Of a stretch of DNA of 64,000 nt, positions 44,401-55,513 are shown in pieces. Source of the stretch: Apostichopus japonicus (lineage: Eukaryota > Echinodermata > Holothuroidea > Aspidochirotida > Stichopodidae); contig NC_092574.1 in assembly GCF_037975245.1 (NCBI RefSeq), forward strand, positions 8,841,713 to 8,905,712, given 5' to 3'. The notes under the pieces were generated by a model. That model worked only from the letters and a program-made list of their open reading frames with translations, was not told where the DNA came from and made no database searches. The number at the start of each line of letters is the position of its first letter. Position 1 is the first letter of the stretch. Both the position numbers and the translations under genes were made by a program.

Positions 44401-47400
44401 AGAGCGTTTCATTGGCTAATTTATACTCTTCGGCAACTTCCACCAACCAATCGACCAAGATACACCTCATACTAGCAGTGATGTCTGGCTGTTTCTTCAT
44501 GTAACCTGCTTTGGGTCTGTTTCGGAGCTGAAATGTTGGAAGAAATATATTTAACAATAAATTTCACTTTCTACAAGAGCAAATATTTAAGATTGTTATT
44601 TAAAATTATTTTTGATCTTTTTTCTAACTCCTATTTAATGCAGTTTCTCTTTTATAAATTATTAGGACAGAAATATAAATTGATGGCTTTGTCTAAGATC
44701 ATCTTTTACACATGATGACGACTGACTACATACCAACATTAACATCGCAACCAAAACAACTGCTGGCTATGTTTTGAATACAGGCATTTGTAACACCTTG
44801 TGAACTAACCGATTGCCACAAAAGTTTCACTACGCATCATGACTTATCGACTTGCAACGCCCATCTGGCAAAAATGGGCCACATAATGACAATTTAAAGA
44901 GAGTGGAAGCTAGAAGCTTACAGAGTGTGAAAAATGCAGGACTTCATTTTTGCAACATGGTTACAAGTAACAGATCATAGAAAATTTCTTTCGATACAGA
45001 ATCAAGTCGGTTACCTCAGCTTCCCGTAAATATTGGAAAATCTCCTCTGCGTATTCCGAGACTTCATAAATACTGTCCTTGCGGTCTGTTTCTCTGTCCG
45101 TCTGTGAATGTAACTGGTTCTCTGTCAGTGATGTATCTAGGACCATAGGAGACGGTTCTGGCGAGAAGAAAATATCACAAGTTCATTTATTACTGCAGAT
45201 CATGGAGTATCCAGCCCTTGAAACCTTTAAAAAATTCTCTTTTATTAGAGACTTCATTAGATAGGAGTCGTAGGATTTACATCCGGTGATCAAAATGTCT
45301 TTAGTGAAGCCATTGATGAGTGTCTGCATTGCACTCATACTACCACAACTGCTCTTTTACAGATCTGCGTTTTCTGGTAGCCTATTTTGATACCCATCTA
45401 GTGGACTTTCTGGTTTGTTCACTGTTCCCAGCAGATTTATTAATTTCCATTTCATTTAAGGGACTTTTTGGGGCGGACTAGTTAGTTCCTTGCTTGCTAG
45501 CTCCCGTTTTAATGGCCTATCAGAGGTCTTCACTGCAGTAGGCCTGGTTGAATTCTTCTAGAATTATCTGGCTTTGTGCTCCTAGTCTTTTGCTTTGTAT
45601 TGCTCTCCTTAGAGTTTAGTTAAAAGAATAGTCAAGGTCAAAATATTTTTGAAAGGTAAAAGAGGAACATAATCTAAGCATTCTGGTGAAATTTGCATTC
45701 AATTTCCCATGTATGGTTTTTGAGATATTGACAGTTGAAGTTGCCTCCTTCCGTACCAAAAGTGAACTTGTGGCAAACAGGTGTGACGTCATTGTTGCAC
45801 AATGATAATGATTATGTTCCTCTTTTACAAATCAAAACAAAATTTTGACCTGGACTATTCTTTTAGTTGCACTATTCATCTGTTACAGATTTATCATATT
45901 CCTTAAACTAGTTTGGAGACAGTTCACCCCGGCCCAGTGACGGAAAACATGTGGTTGGTGGGACAGAGAAGCAACTTGCACGGTCAACTGGTGAAGTTAA
46001 CAGGTCCCACAGCCCCTGCATATGAGGGGGGCTGTCAGCTTTTACGCAGAGTGTGGTAGGAGTTTTACTACACAAAATTTGAATACTTAATTCCAACCTG
46101 AAACTATTTTGTAGGATTCACTGGCAACACTCATGGTTACTTTCGGACGGTAAAAATGATTGATTTTGCTGTACAGTGAGGTCTCATGATACTTTTACAG
46201 TACCTACCTAAATCGATGTCCACATTTTCCAGACATGTTAACGGTGGTCGGGGTAGTGCAGTCACAGCTGGATTTAAAAGGGACGTCTCATTTTCTGTCT
46301 GGGAGTTGACGTTTGTAGAATGACCAAGACGGCTTTCGATTGGATCTACATGGATGGTAAAGCCAAGATCTGTAGATGACCCTGGGAATACAAATCCATT
46401 GGACTTTTGACAACCGTCAAAGCTAGGTGGAACATTCTCAGAATTGCTGTTAAATCTCCCAGAAAAAGTTGCCTGCAGAAATAAAATAAAAAAATGAACA
46501 GTTCGGTTTTGACTTGGAAGCAAACTTCCTTTTCAGCATTCTTTAAGATATCTTTTAATCCTCACATTTACCAAGCTCGCCAAGTACTCACCAAGGAAAA
46601 GGCACCAAACCCAACCATCAGTCATTCTACAGTACATTGTAAGTTGTGATTCAGGGCTCCAACAGGCTCCAACAATTTCAATCTTGCCCCATACTGTATA
46701 TTTTGGTTAAAAATCGTGACTGGGCACTGCAATTGTGTTCAGGGCACAAGTCCAGTATTTAAGCAGTTCTTTGCCACAAATAGGAGAGAAGAACTTTTCA
46801 GCTGGGCAAGGGTTCAAAGGAGGGAGGATTCCTTGATTGAGTGAGCTTGTAAGCAATATGGAAACATGTTTTTCATGCTGAATTTGCCTCCATATCCTCT
46901 GAAAGCATTTCGGCTATTGTACCGTGGAATACTGTAGCATCCGATAATCAAATAAAAGGAGTTAACCCCTGTTCGACCTCGCACCACGCCTATTAAAATA
47001 ACATTAGCATGGGCATCTTATGCCACAAATTTACGGTATACCTTCATACAATACATAACAATGAAATTATGCTAGTGTTTAACATTACGAGGTCAAGCCC
47101 AAACCAAGTTACCGAAGCCCATACTATTTTGGTCTTTGGAAATGGACTGAATTGAAGGAGCACGATTAATCGAATTTTCCGTCTATAGACAGTCAAACAT
47201 TACTGTAGTGTAACTTTAGCCTCCAGAGGCTAGGATTTCGCCTACAAATGGCCGGCTTGCCATGATTTACTGCGATTTAACTAACAGGCTTAGTTTTCCA
47301 ATGGTTTGGTTGCATAAACATGATTTGCCTGCTAGTCTTAAGTTAGGCCTAGCTTTACTACCTTTAGCCTTGTTAAACCTAACTAGGCCTGACTACGGTA

Positions 47401-47772
47401 GCCTATGTTTGGTCTAACGTTTTAGGCCTACCATAGCCCAATGACATAGCCTAGGCTAACGTTAGTCGTATAGGCAAGCGTGTACCTGTAAGTGTAAGAC
47501 CAGGATTGAGTTTAACTTTAAGATTGAATAAGCGAAGTTTATATTAATAAGATTATCCTTAAAGTCTGAGCTACCTGTTTTGCTGCTCTTGCAGGCTGGA
47601 CGCGCCCAACATTATTGGTTATAATGCCAAGAGCGGGACGTTTGCATGCCTGAGGTCCATTTCCCCTTATCGTTGTTTCTTCTCTTTTGGTTTTCCTCGT
47701 TTGTTGAAGTGCAGAGTTATGATTCAGGTTTGTGCTTTCATACATGGGGTATTCCTCGGATACAAAAGACAT
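41452..47772 (-). CDS. CCNA: Cyclin A, complete, 8 exons
   Basis: S/G2/M cyclin that activates CDK1/CDK2. Exons in transcription order: 47772-47575 (ATG at 47772), 46472-46208, 45157-45015, 44527-44304, 43800-43590, 43137-43027, 42236-42103, 41509-41452 (TAG). All phases join, giving about 447 codons, a normal length. Seen: destruction box RPALGIITN at residues 45-53 (RxxLxxxxN); a low-complexity Ser/Asn-rich N-terminal half; then [11 protein letters not shown] and the [18 protein letters not shown] hydrophobic patch from about residue 222; KFEEIYPPE (CDK-contact region of cyclin box 1); FVYITDDTY; a second cyclin fold with YLAELSL...[10 protein letters not shown]; and a final KYNNISL that matches the KYHGVSLL end of vertebrate cyclin A. 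Vertebrate MRAIL is MRCIL here. The last exon codes for only 19 residues and was placed from its acceptor and this match. The start is the first ATG of the first recognised exon. Confidence 0.95.
42480..42770. repeat. ~34-bp minisatellite in a cyclin A intron
   Basis: About seven imperfect units of 'gcttgtaacacaaagccatc' followed by acagtgcacaccct in the intron between exons 43027 and 42236. Confidence 0.8.
45622..45864. mobile_element. MITE with ~60-bp terminal inverted repeats
   Basis: The left end AAAAGAATAGTCAAGGTCAA and the right end (reverse complement AAAAGAATAGTCCAGGTCAA) are inverted copies. Similarity extends inward through gtaaaagaggaacataatc. It is flanked by TTAGTT/AGTT-like sequence, 243 bp long, in cyclin A intron 2. 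It has no coding capacity. The family is not recognised. Confidence 0.85.
47330..47480. repeat. TAGGCCTA/AACGTTA-rich stretch in cyclin A intron 1
   Basis: Dense short words such as ttaggcctagc, actaggcctgac, ttaggcctacc, gcctaggctaacgttag. The words are partly palindromic, not a strict tandem array. Confidence 0.5.
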
Positions 47773-47984
47773 CGCTCTGGTAACACCGCTGGAGGATTGG
47801 CTTACAGAAAAAGATAGACTTTGGCAAACGTTGAAGCAATGGTGGTTAAGCCTTCTCTAGTCTAATGTACTTTACTGTTACTAGTACTTTGGCGTGTATG
47901 TGATAATATAGTATAGAACAAGGTTGGAAGGCTATACTTTTACGTGCTGCAGTTACTCGAACCCGTTAATACTGAACTGAACGT

Positions 47985-48075
47985 TCCATTGGTCTACGTA
48001 CTGTATGTACTTGGCGCCTCAATAGTCCACTTTGGCGCTGAAAGAAAAGTTCATTGTAGCTGACTTCAAAAGATT
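47985..48075 (-). promoter_or_regulatory. Candidate cyclin A promoter: E2F-type, CCAAT and CHR-like sites
   Basis: About 215-300 bases upstream of the cyclin A ATG: TTTGGCGC (48031-48038, exact E2F consensus), TTGGCGCC (48011-48018, E2F-like), an inverted CCAAT (ATTGG on plus at 47988-47992) and TTTGAA on the minus strand (48065-48070, CHR-like). Another CCAAT on the minus strand lies at 47796-47800. E2F plus CCAAT control fits a cell-cycle gene. The transcription start was not located. Confidence 0.55.
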
Positions 48076-50561
48076 CCAACGATACTCAGCTTGCAATATA
48101 TGTGAAAACGAAAGAAATAAAAATTCATGAAATTCCTAGTGCATCCAGATGGGTTCCACAGAAATTACAACGGGCTGACCTCAACGGAATGGGTGTACAA
48201 GCGGTTTAGACTTCGAGCCAAAATATATATATAATACAAACAATGCTCTAGGGTCAGCTGTTGCATTGTATCTTTTCAATGCATGGGTAGTCGACACTAG
48301 ACAACGCATTCTTTCCGTTTAAGTAGGACCGCGTCAGAGATATCAACCAATCAGAGCTTAGTATTGATAGTATGCATATTCAACGAGGGTTTAGAGGCAT
48401 ATTCAACGTCACTTTAGTAAGTTTGGAGCTATAATCTGTTTATAGCTCCATGGTTTAATAGAAAAACGTGAAACAATAACACCGGGAAGAATAAATGGTC
48501 CCCATTAAGGACATTGTGCAAACTATTTCACACTGAGATCGCAATTCCTTCAATTCTCAATTTTTTTTTAGCCATTAGCGGTTTTCCATAGCGCATCACA
48601 CTCTACTCAGGCTAGTATTCATACACTCCCATTCCGCCCTTCCCTTCCTTCTCTCTTGACGTTAGTCCGTAAGGGTGACTGGGCTTGCGCCTGAGGGGAG
48701 TGGACTTATGCGTTGATTTTTTTGTCCACGCGGTAAATAAGGTGATTAATTTACGAAATAACACATTTAGCAACTTGAATGGTCGAGAAATGACCTCTGT
48801 ATAGTGGTCTTAGGCCATGAGAATGAACATTTTTGATTTCCGCCCACCGCGGCCGCATTCTTCAAGTCCTCTCGCCGAAAAATCATTATTGTAAGAAAAA
48901 ATCATGTCCGTAAACAAAGGCTCTCCATCAGAAAAAATCAGTTTTAAATCATGAAATGGCTGTAAAGGGGTATAATTAAGCATTAATTACATAGTACGTG
49001 TATACGGTAGGCAGCTATACCGCCAACAAGCTTCACTAGCAGTTAACTACATATGTATGTACCCGTAGATTGCAATTAATCGTGGAAAGTTCACTAGAAA
49101 TAATGAAAAATTCTCATGCTATTTGAAAAATATCCGGACGCAAATCTAAAACTTTCATTCTCATGGCCTAAACTTAATCGTTGGAAAAGTCGCTAAATGA
49201 CCAGTTGTCACAGTGCTGATCACTGTGACCCATAGTGCTTTCTATATCACATAACCTACTTTGAAAAATACAATTTTCGAAAGCAACTGAACAATAATAT
49301 TGGAAGGGACCAAACTGTGCGTAGTGCATAGTGGCAAGCTCAGGGCCTAATGTTGTTACAAGTAAATGGCTCCTATAAATTCAAGCTATCTGGTGATAGC
49401 CTACAGGGAAAATGCAGTAGGCCACACCCACAGGCAGACAGACCCCACCACTTATACTTTGGTAGATGCGGTTGCTGATACCAAGAGGTCAAAGATTCTA
49501 TACCCTACCAGTCTTTGACTGTATGTAAAATATTCAATTGAAAACAACCCAGTGTGACCATTGTGGTGAGGGCAGCCCCTGCCCCCCCTTCTGCACCCAC
49601 AGGAAATACTTTTGGCCTACGAGTCCACACATGGGGCCCAACCGTCATATACATAGATAAATATAAGACAGCAGATAAACAGTAGACAAAACCAACAGCC
49701 AAATTCCAAAGTAAATACAATAGTTTATTGGATTCATATATATGTATTTCTACCTTTCAACCGAATAATCATTTGTATTGAAAACATGTGACTGGCTAAA
49801 ATTATTGTCTCTTAACACAAATAATCCAATTAAACAAAACAATTCCAACAAACTGAATGAATGCAAGCATTCCTTGCTTCAACTTTATCATACAGCAACT
49901 TTGGTATGAACAAATAGAACAATAGTCATAACTTTTTTGCCTAAAATAAAAGAGGGTGGGATGGATGCTCGGATGTTCCATGTTGATTCACACCATCCAG
50001 TTTGTTACAGGGTCCCTTCAAATCATGAGGAATGTCAATTAACAATCCTTTTAAATTAAGGAATTAACATAAAGAATTGTAACATAAGGTACCAATTAAC
50101 TGAATTATCCCCTTGTTATTGTGGTTACATTAATTGCAAAAACCCTGATTCAAAAAATGATACAATTTGTCAAATTATCAGTTTGAATATTTATACTTTG
50201 ATATATGTATAATAGCTTGAATATGTCCCATATGTCGGCTAATGCATCTAAAATCCAGAGATTATCATCGGTTGGGTAGACGATACACAGGCCACCTGTC
50301 AAAGACCTACATTGGTAAGAGCTAGCTTGATATTTGGTCTTCCATCAGTTATTCAGCTAGCTATATCCCCAATGGTTCAGTACTGGGTGTCTACTGAGTA
50401 AATGACTTCAACATGTAGTGAATATTTCAACACCAGCAGGGACCTAACACAGCATTGAGAAGTGCAGGAGTAAAATTTATGTTAACTGGTATACTGATTA
50501 AAACTGCTGTATGGGGCAACACCACATCCACATGAATATCACTGCTATGAGAATGATTGGG

Positions 50562-50592
50562 AAGGGGGGGTGGGGAGGGGAGGGAGAAGCCA
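50562..50592 (+). repeat. G-rich, quadruplex-prone run
   Basis: Clustered G runs (gggg ggg, gggg, gggg, ggg) within 30 bases between cyclin A and PDE2A. Confidence 0.55.
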
Positions 50593-51424
50593 TTTCACTG
50601 CCACTGCATCAGAGGCACTGACCAGGAACGCCACTGGGGCTATTAAATGCAAAAGTTTTGTGCAAATTGGCTATTGTTTTAAAATCTCTAACTCTCAAGA
50701 ACTGTACATGAAAACTCTCTGTTTCCACAAAAATTTTTCCTTTAACTTTGTCACGGTGGATGCGGTCCTACTTTTAGTCTCCCTTATATTAAAAATGGTA
50801 AAACATAACAGCAGCAAAAACCTGACTGTCGGCCATGGAACTGTTCCTCATTCATTACAATCTTTTGTTCAGTTTGAAGAGAAACCTTGAAGGTTTCATT
50901 TCATCCCACTTTACTCACTACTGTCCAATACTGACCCACATTCCTGACTGACCACATTTAAACTATCCCACATGCTACATACACGATACTCATATTTTCT
51001 GTGTAACTATTATAAATTCTGAAAAAAAACAAAAAAAATTCCTGTAAACTCCAAAACTAGATAATAAAATACAAATTGCAATAAACACACCCCATCATCA
51101 CTGACAATGTAATTCACATTAAAAATTTCCTCCATATACATTCAACCTGTTACAACGTAAATTCTACATTTCACATTTAAAAAAAAAAAGAAAGGAAGGA
51201 GAAAAACTAGAAAGGAAGATACACAATTTCAACCAACCTCTTTACACAGAGTGTGTTTACAAGATGGACGAGCACTGGAAACATGTAGTAGTATGCTCTA
51301 TCCACTTTGCACAAGGTATTACAGTCATATTCAACCAATAAAATGTCAACATTTACAAGTCATTTGCATAAATTATACTTCCTCAGGAATGTTTCAGAAG
51401 ATACCTTTATTTACAAACCAAAAA

Positions 51425-51455
51425 TAATAATAATAATAATAGTAGTAATAATAAA
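51425..51455. repeat. AAT/AGT trinucleotide microsatellite
   Basis: Tandem AAT units with two AGT variants. Confidence 0.8.
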
Positions 51456-52264
51456 ACAGAAATAAACAAGAAAAAGTATTCTGTTCAAAAAGAAATTCCT
51501 ATAAAACCTGGCCTACTTTTCACATTTTATTTCAAATTGCTGGAGAAATGAGTACGAAAATAAACTACACTCTATGTATTTGCACCCTTCAACAGGGTTT
51601 CAATGTGTTTTTTTTTCAGCCTATCAAATTAAGAAGTGAACACATAAGTAGTGCATAAACATGAACAACAGACAAAAACTCTTTGGTTATGAGGACTTGT
51701 GTTTATGGCTGCTACTTTTACTCCAGTCGGAAATATGTTCAAAGCACCTCTGTCTACAGAAACATAAAAAAAAAAAACAAAAAAAAAAACAATGCTCATG
51801 CAACAATAGGCGATTGTTCTTACTATACTATAGACCATTGTCTTTCAAAGACCATAGACTACTGTTTGTCTAAGATGCGCTAGGGTTAAAGAACAAGATA
51901 TGGAATGCAGACAGACCTCAAACCTTCGGTTGTCAGGAATGAGGCTGCAAAAGTACACATTTTAAAGTGCCAAGTTCGGAAGAACAGAAACACCTAGGAT
52001 TTTAGGATACATGCAAATGGTTCTACAGCATAACATGAGTAATTCTTTTTGAGTTAAGATAACTTTTTATTATTTAATGCATTTAATAAATATTTTTTAA
52101 AAAAAGAGGTCAAATAGCATCTACATTTGAAAGGTTACTAACATTCTTGAATACGCACATACTACACATGTTACCGACGCAAATGACTGTTTCATATTTT
52201 TCAAACAGTGACTCTATGACTATTCTCTGCTAATGCTTCCGCTCTTGTTTATATATTCATAAAT

Positions 52265-52312
52265 ATGTGTATATATACACATATATATATATATATATAT
52301 TCTATATATATA
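52265..52312. repeat. TA microsatellite
   Basis: Alternating TA with short interruptions. Confidence 0.8.
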
Positions 52313-54189
52313 TATCTCAATTATATATTGTTTTATCTTTGTGTTCTTGTAAGTACATTCACATTTCAACCTGCATTGCTTTTGTGTGTTAGATAGACAT
52401 CATATCAAATAGCTATAAGTTTGATCAGAATATGAAAATTTGGTTAACTTTGCGTATTATTATTATACAAAAGAAACGACAGCCTTAAAATTATGAGACA
52501 CGTCATAAAAACCGAACATAAATAATTTTTTTCGACCACACACACGTATATAAGATATGTAAATTTTATACATATATATATTTATAATAATACAATAAAT
52601 ATTTCAGCATAAACTTATCTTGTTCATATGTCTATCAAGAGAAAACTTTTGATTCTTACAGCAGACTCACATTATATCCATCTCACCACCAAATAAACTC
52701 GTTCTGACCCACGGCAGGTGAAAAGACAGTCCAGCTTTTATGAAAAAAGTCTACATTTAAGAAAGGTGCATGTGTGTGATAACATTAGAGACTCTCTCTT
52801 CTCAGAGAGCTTACTTTTACTGACGATAGCAGGAACGATGAGTAAAAATAGTGAAACTGCATCAAAGTTCATCCACGAATAAAATTTCAGACCAATGAGA
52901 AACTTTGGTGTAGTATAATTTACAGAGGAATCTTGATACCCTATAAATCAAGATAACACGTACGATTATTATAAGCCTTTTCGGGTTATGATAAATATGT
53001 TGAACATACAGAAAGAGAGCTATCTTCTTGGATAAACATAGACGGCCTACACACTGAACAATAACTCGCGTAGAATGATCGGATTAGTACAGATTGTATC
53101 ATGTAAAGAATTATTTAAAATACCTGACTAAAGTCCATACTGGCATGTCGACTCTTCAAAAAGAGCTTTCAAAGTTCACTGATGAATACAATTTCCTACA
53201 AAATTTTACAACAGATGCTTGGTCTGGATCAGGACTGCTTATCTACGCTAACGTCAAACACTAGCTGAAGAATGCTGATACCGTAATCACCAAACACATC
53301 AGACGATTATATACCTTTGTGAGTTATGATGAATAAACTGAACATACAGAAAGAGAACTAATTCTTGTCTATAAGACTGGTATGGCACTTGAGCTACTGC
53401 ACTTGTGTTTTGAATTTCAAATTAAAATAAACCTATTCATTTGTGTCTTAAAATAAGTATGTCATTAAGTTTCAAAGGGTGAACCTAAAAATGCTGGAAT
53501 TTTCAGGAACCAAACTTGTAAACCCATTATCTCTTTTAATTTAGATATTTCCTTAATGAATACATGGTACAATCCCATAACATGAGAGGATGAATTGGAT
53601 TTATAGAGAAATTACTCTCTTCAAACAATTTCATTAAAGCGGGTACATTTTCACATTTAATATGCAATGTTTAGCTTTGCCCATTTTTCTGACTGTTCAT
53701 GCCTGGAGTATCTTCCATCTTTGTGCCTCGGAGAAAGAAATAAGTCAATGTGTAAAGAAGAACAGCATATGCAGGGAAACAAGTAAATGCATCAAGTTAG
53801 GTATATTGTGCTTAAAGACAAGATGTGATAAGAACCAATGAAAATCAAATTATGCTTGAGAATACACTCATAATAACCTTAAACCCCAGATTGGATTAAA
53901 CTTTAATAACAATAAACTATATCAAAAAGAAGTTGCGTCAACGTGAAATTTAGAAAACAGATGAATACATGAAAAACTGAAGTTGAGGATAAATCCAACA
54001 AAACTATGAACTGAGTGATAATAAACTATATATTAAATTCAAAAGTTAAATACAAGAGAAAAGGTAAACATTTATTTTGTTACAGAACAAGGTATACTTT
54101 ATTATGAATCTCATCTAATAATAACCATGTGGTCAGTTGTCCAACATGACTAAACAGTCATGTTTTATAAATTGAACCTAAACCTAACC

Positions 54190-54720
54190 ATATTGCATGT
54201 TGGTTACATGACTAATCAGGTACATTTATGGACCGAACCTAAACATATGGCTATTGTCCACCTGACTTATCAAGTATATTTATGGACTGAACCAAACAAT
54301 TTGGCCTTTTGTCCACATTGACTAATCAGGTACATTAATGGACTGAACCTAACCATATGGCCTCTTGTCCACATTGACTAATCAGGTACATTTATGGACT
54401 GAACCTAACCATATGGCATCTTGTCCACATTGACTAATCAGGTACATTTATGGACTGAACCTAACCATATGGCCTCTTGTCCACATTGACTAATCAGGTA
54501 CATTCATGGACTGAACCTAACCACATGGCCTCTTGTCCACATTGACTAATCAGGTACATTAATGGACTGAACCTAACCACATGGCCTCTTGTCCACATTG
54601 ACTAATCAGGTAGATTCATGGACTGAACCTAACCATATGACTAATCAGGTACATTTATGGACTGAACCTAACCATATGGCCTCTTGTCCACATTGACTAT
54701 ATAGGTATATCTATGAGCTG
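54190..54720. repeat. ~57-bp minisatellite downstream of PDE2A
   Basis: About ten units of 'tggactgaacctaaccatat' followed by ggcctcttgtccacattgac and taatcaggtacattta. The middle units are nearly identical and the edges are diverged. Confidence 0.93.
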
Positions 54721-55513
54721 CACTTCAGTATTAACATATGTTCTGTAGTCCATGTCATTAATCAGGTATGCTTATGCAATTCAGTTTAGCCTAACCATTA
54801 TGAGCCATGGTATGTCATTATCTGACGGAGGAAATAAACTAAAAAACCTTCTGCAGTCAATGTAACACAGGGGTAAATGGGAGAACACCATCACCTGTAC
54901 TACAAATCCAGTCCATATACCAAAGGTTAGTTCCAACACACACAACAAAACATTTCAATTTGGACAAAAGTTTTCTTTCCAAACATACAAAAACGAAAAT
55001 GAAAAAAATATACAAAATCTTTACAATATAGATAACTAGTATAAATGAAATAGTATTGGATTTGGACATACACTAAAAAAATAATCATAAAAGTAAAAAA
55101 AAACAAAAAACGGTACTGACATTGAAATAAACTCTGAATAATTTCATCTTATACAAACATCTTTTGAAAATGATGCAACCACCAAGCCTAAAACTGCTTG
55201 CATGTTTGTCTTGTGTAAGGGTTTCTACTTCAATGGAAAAAAATACAACAACAAAAAAGACCAAAATATAGCCATGTTCAGCACCAAGGAGTGCGGACCT
55301 ACCAACAACTTATTAAACAAAGTTAGAGAGCACCCTGCAATATGGCACTCGGTTGAGAACATCATCAATATGGCAGTATTAAAACCACTCTGCCTCCACA
55401 TAAAGTGCAACCACCACACAGACAGATCTACTACCGTCGATAATTCCTGCTGCTGTTTGAAACAATTCCACCGTTTCTTCTCTCCTCCATCCGACCGTCT
55501 ACGACCCGGCCAG

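Larger units (their letters stand above)
48076..55513. other. Intergenic region and presumed 3' UTR of PDE2A
   Basis: AT-rich. No convincing gene on either strand. It holds a G-run (50562-50590), A-rich runs, an AAT microsatellite (51425-51455), TA runs (52265-52312) and a 57-bp minisatellite (54190-54720). Short ORFs here lack homology or splice support. How far the PDE2A 3' UTR extends cannot be judged. Confidence 0.55.

Noticed and set aside
49505-51883. Small ORFs between cyclin A and PDE2A
   Set aside because: No family resemblance, no splice context, low-complexity content.
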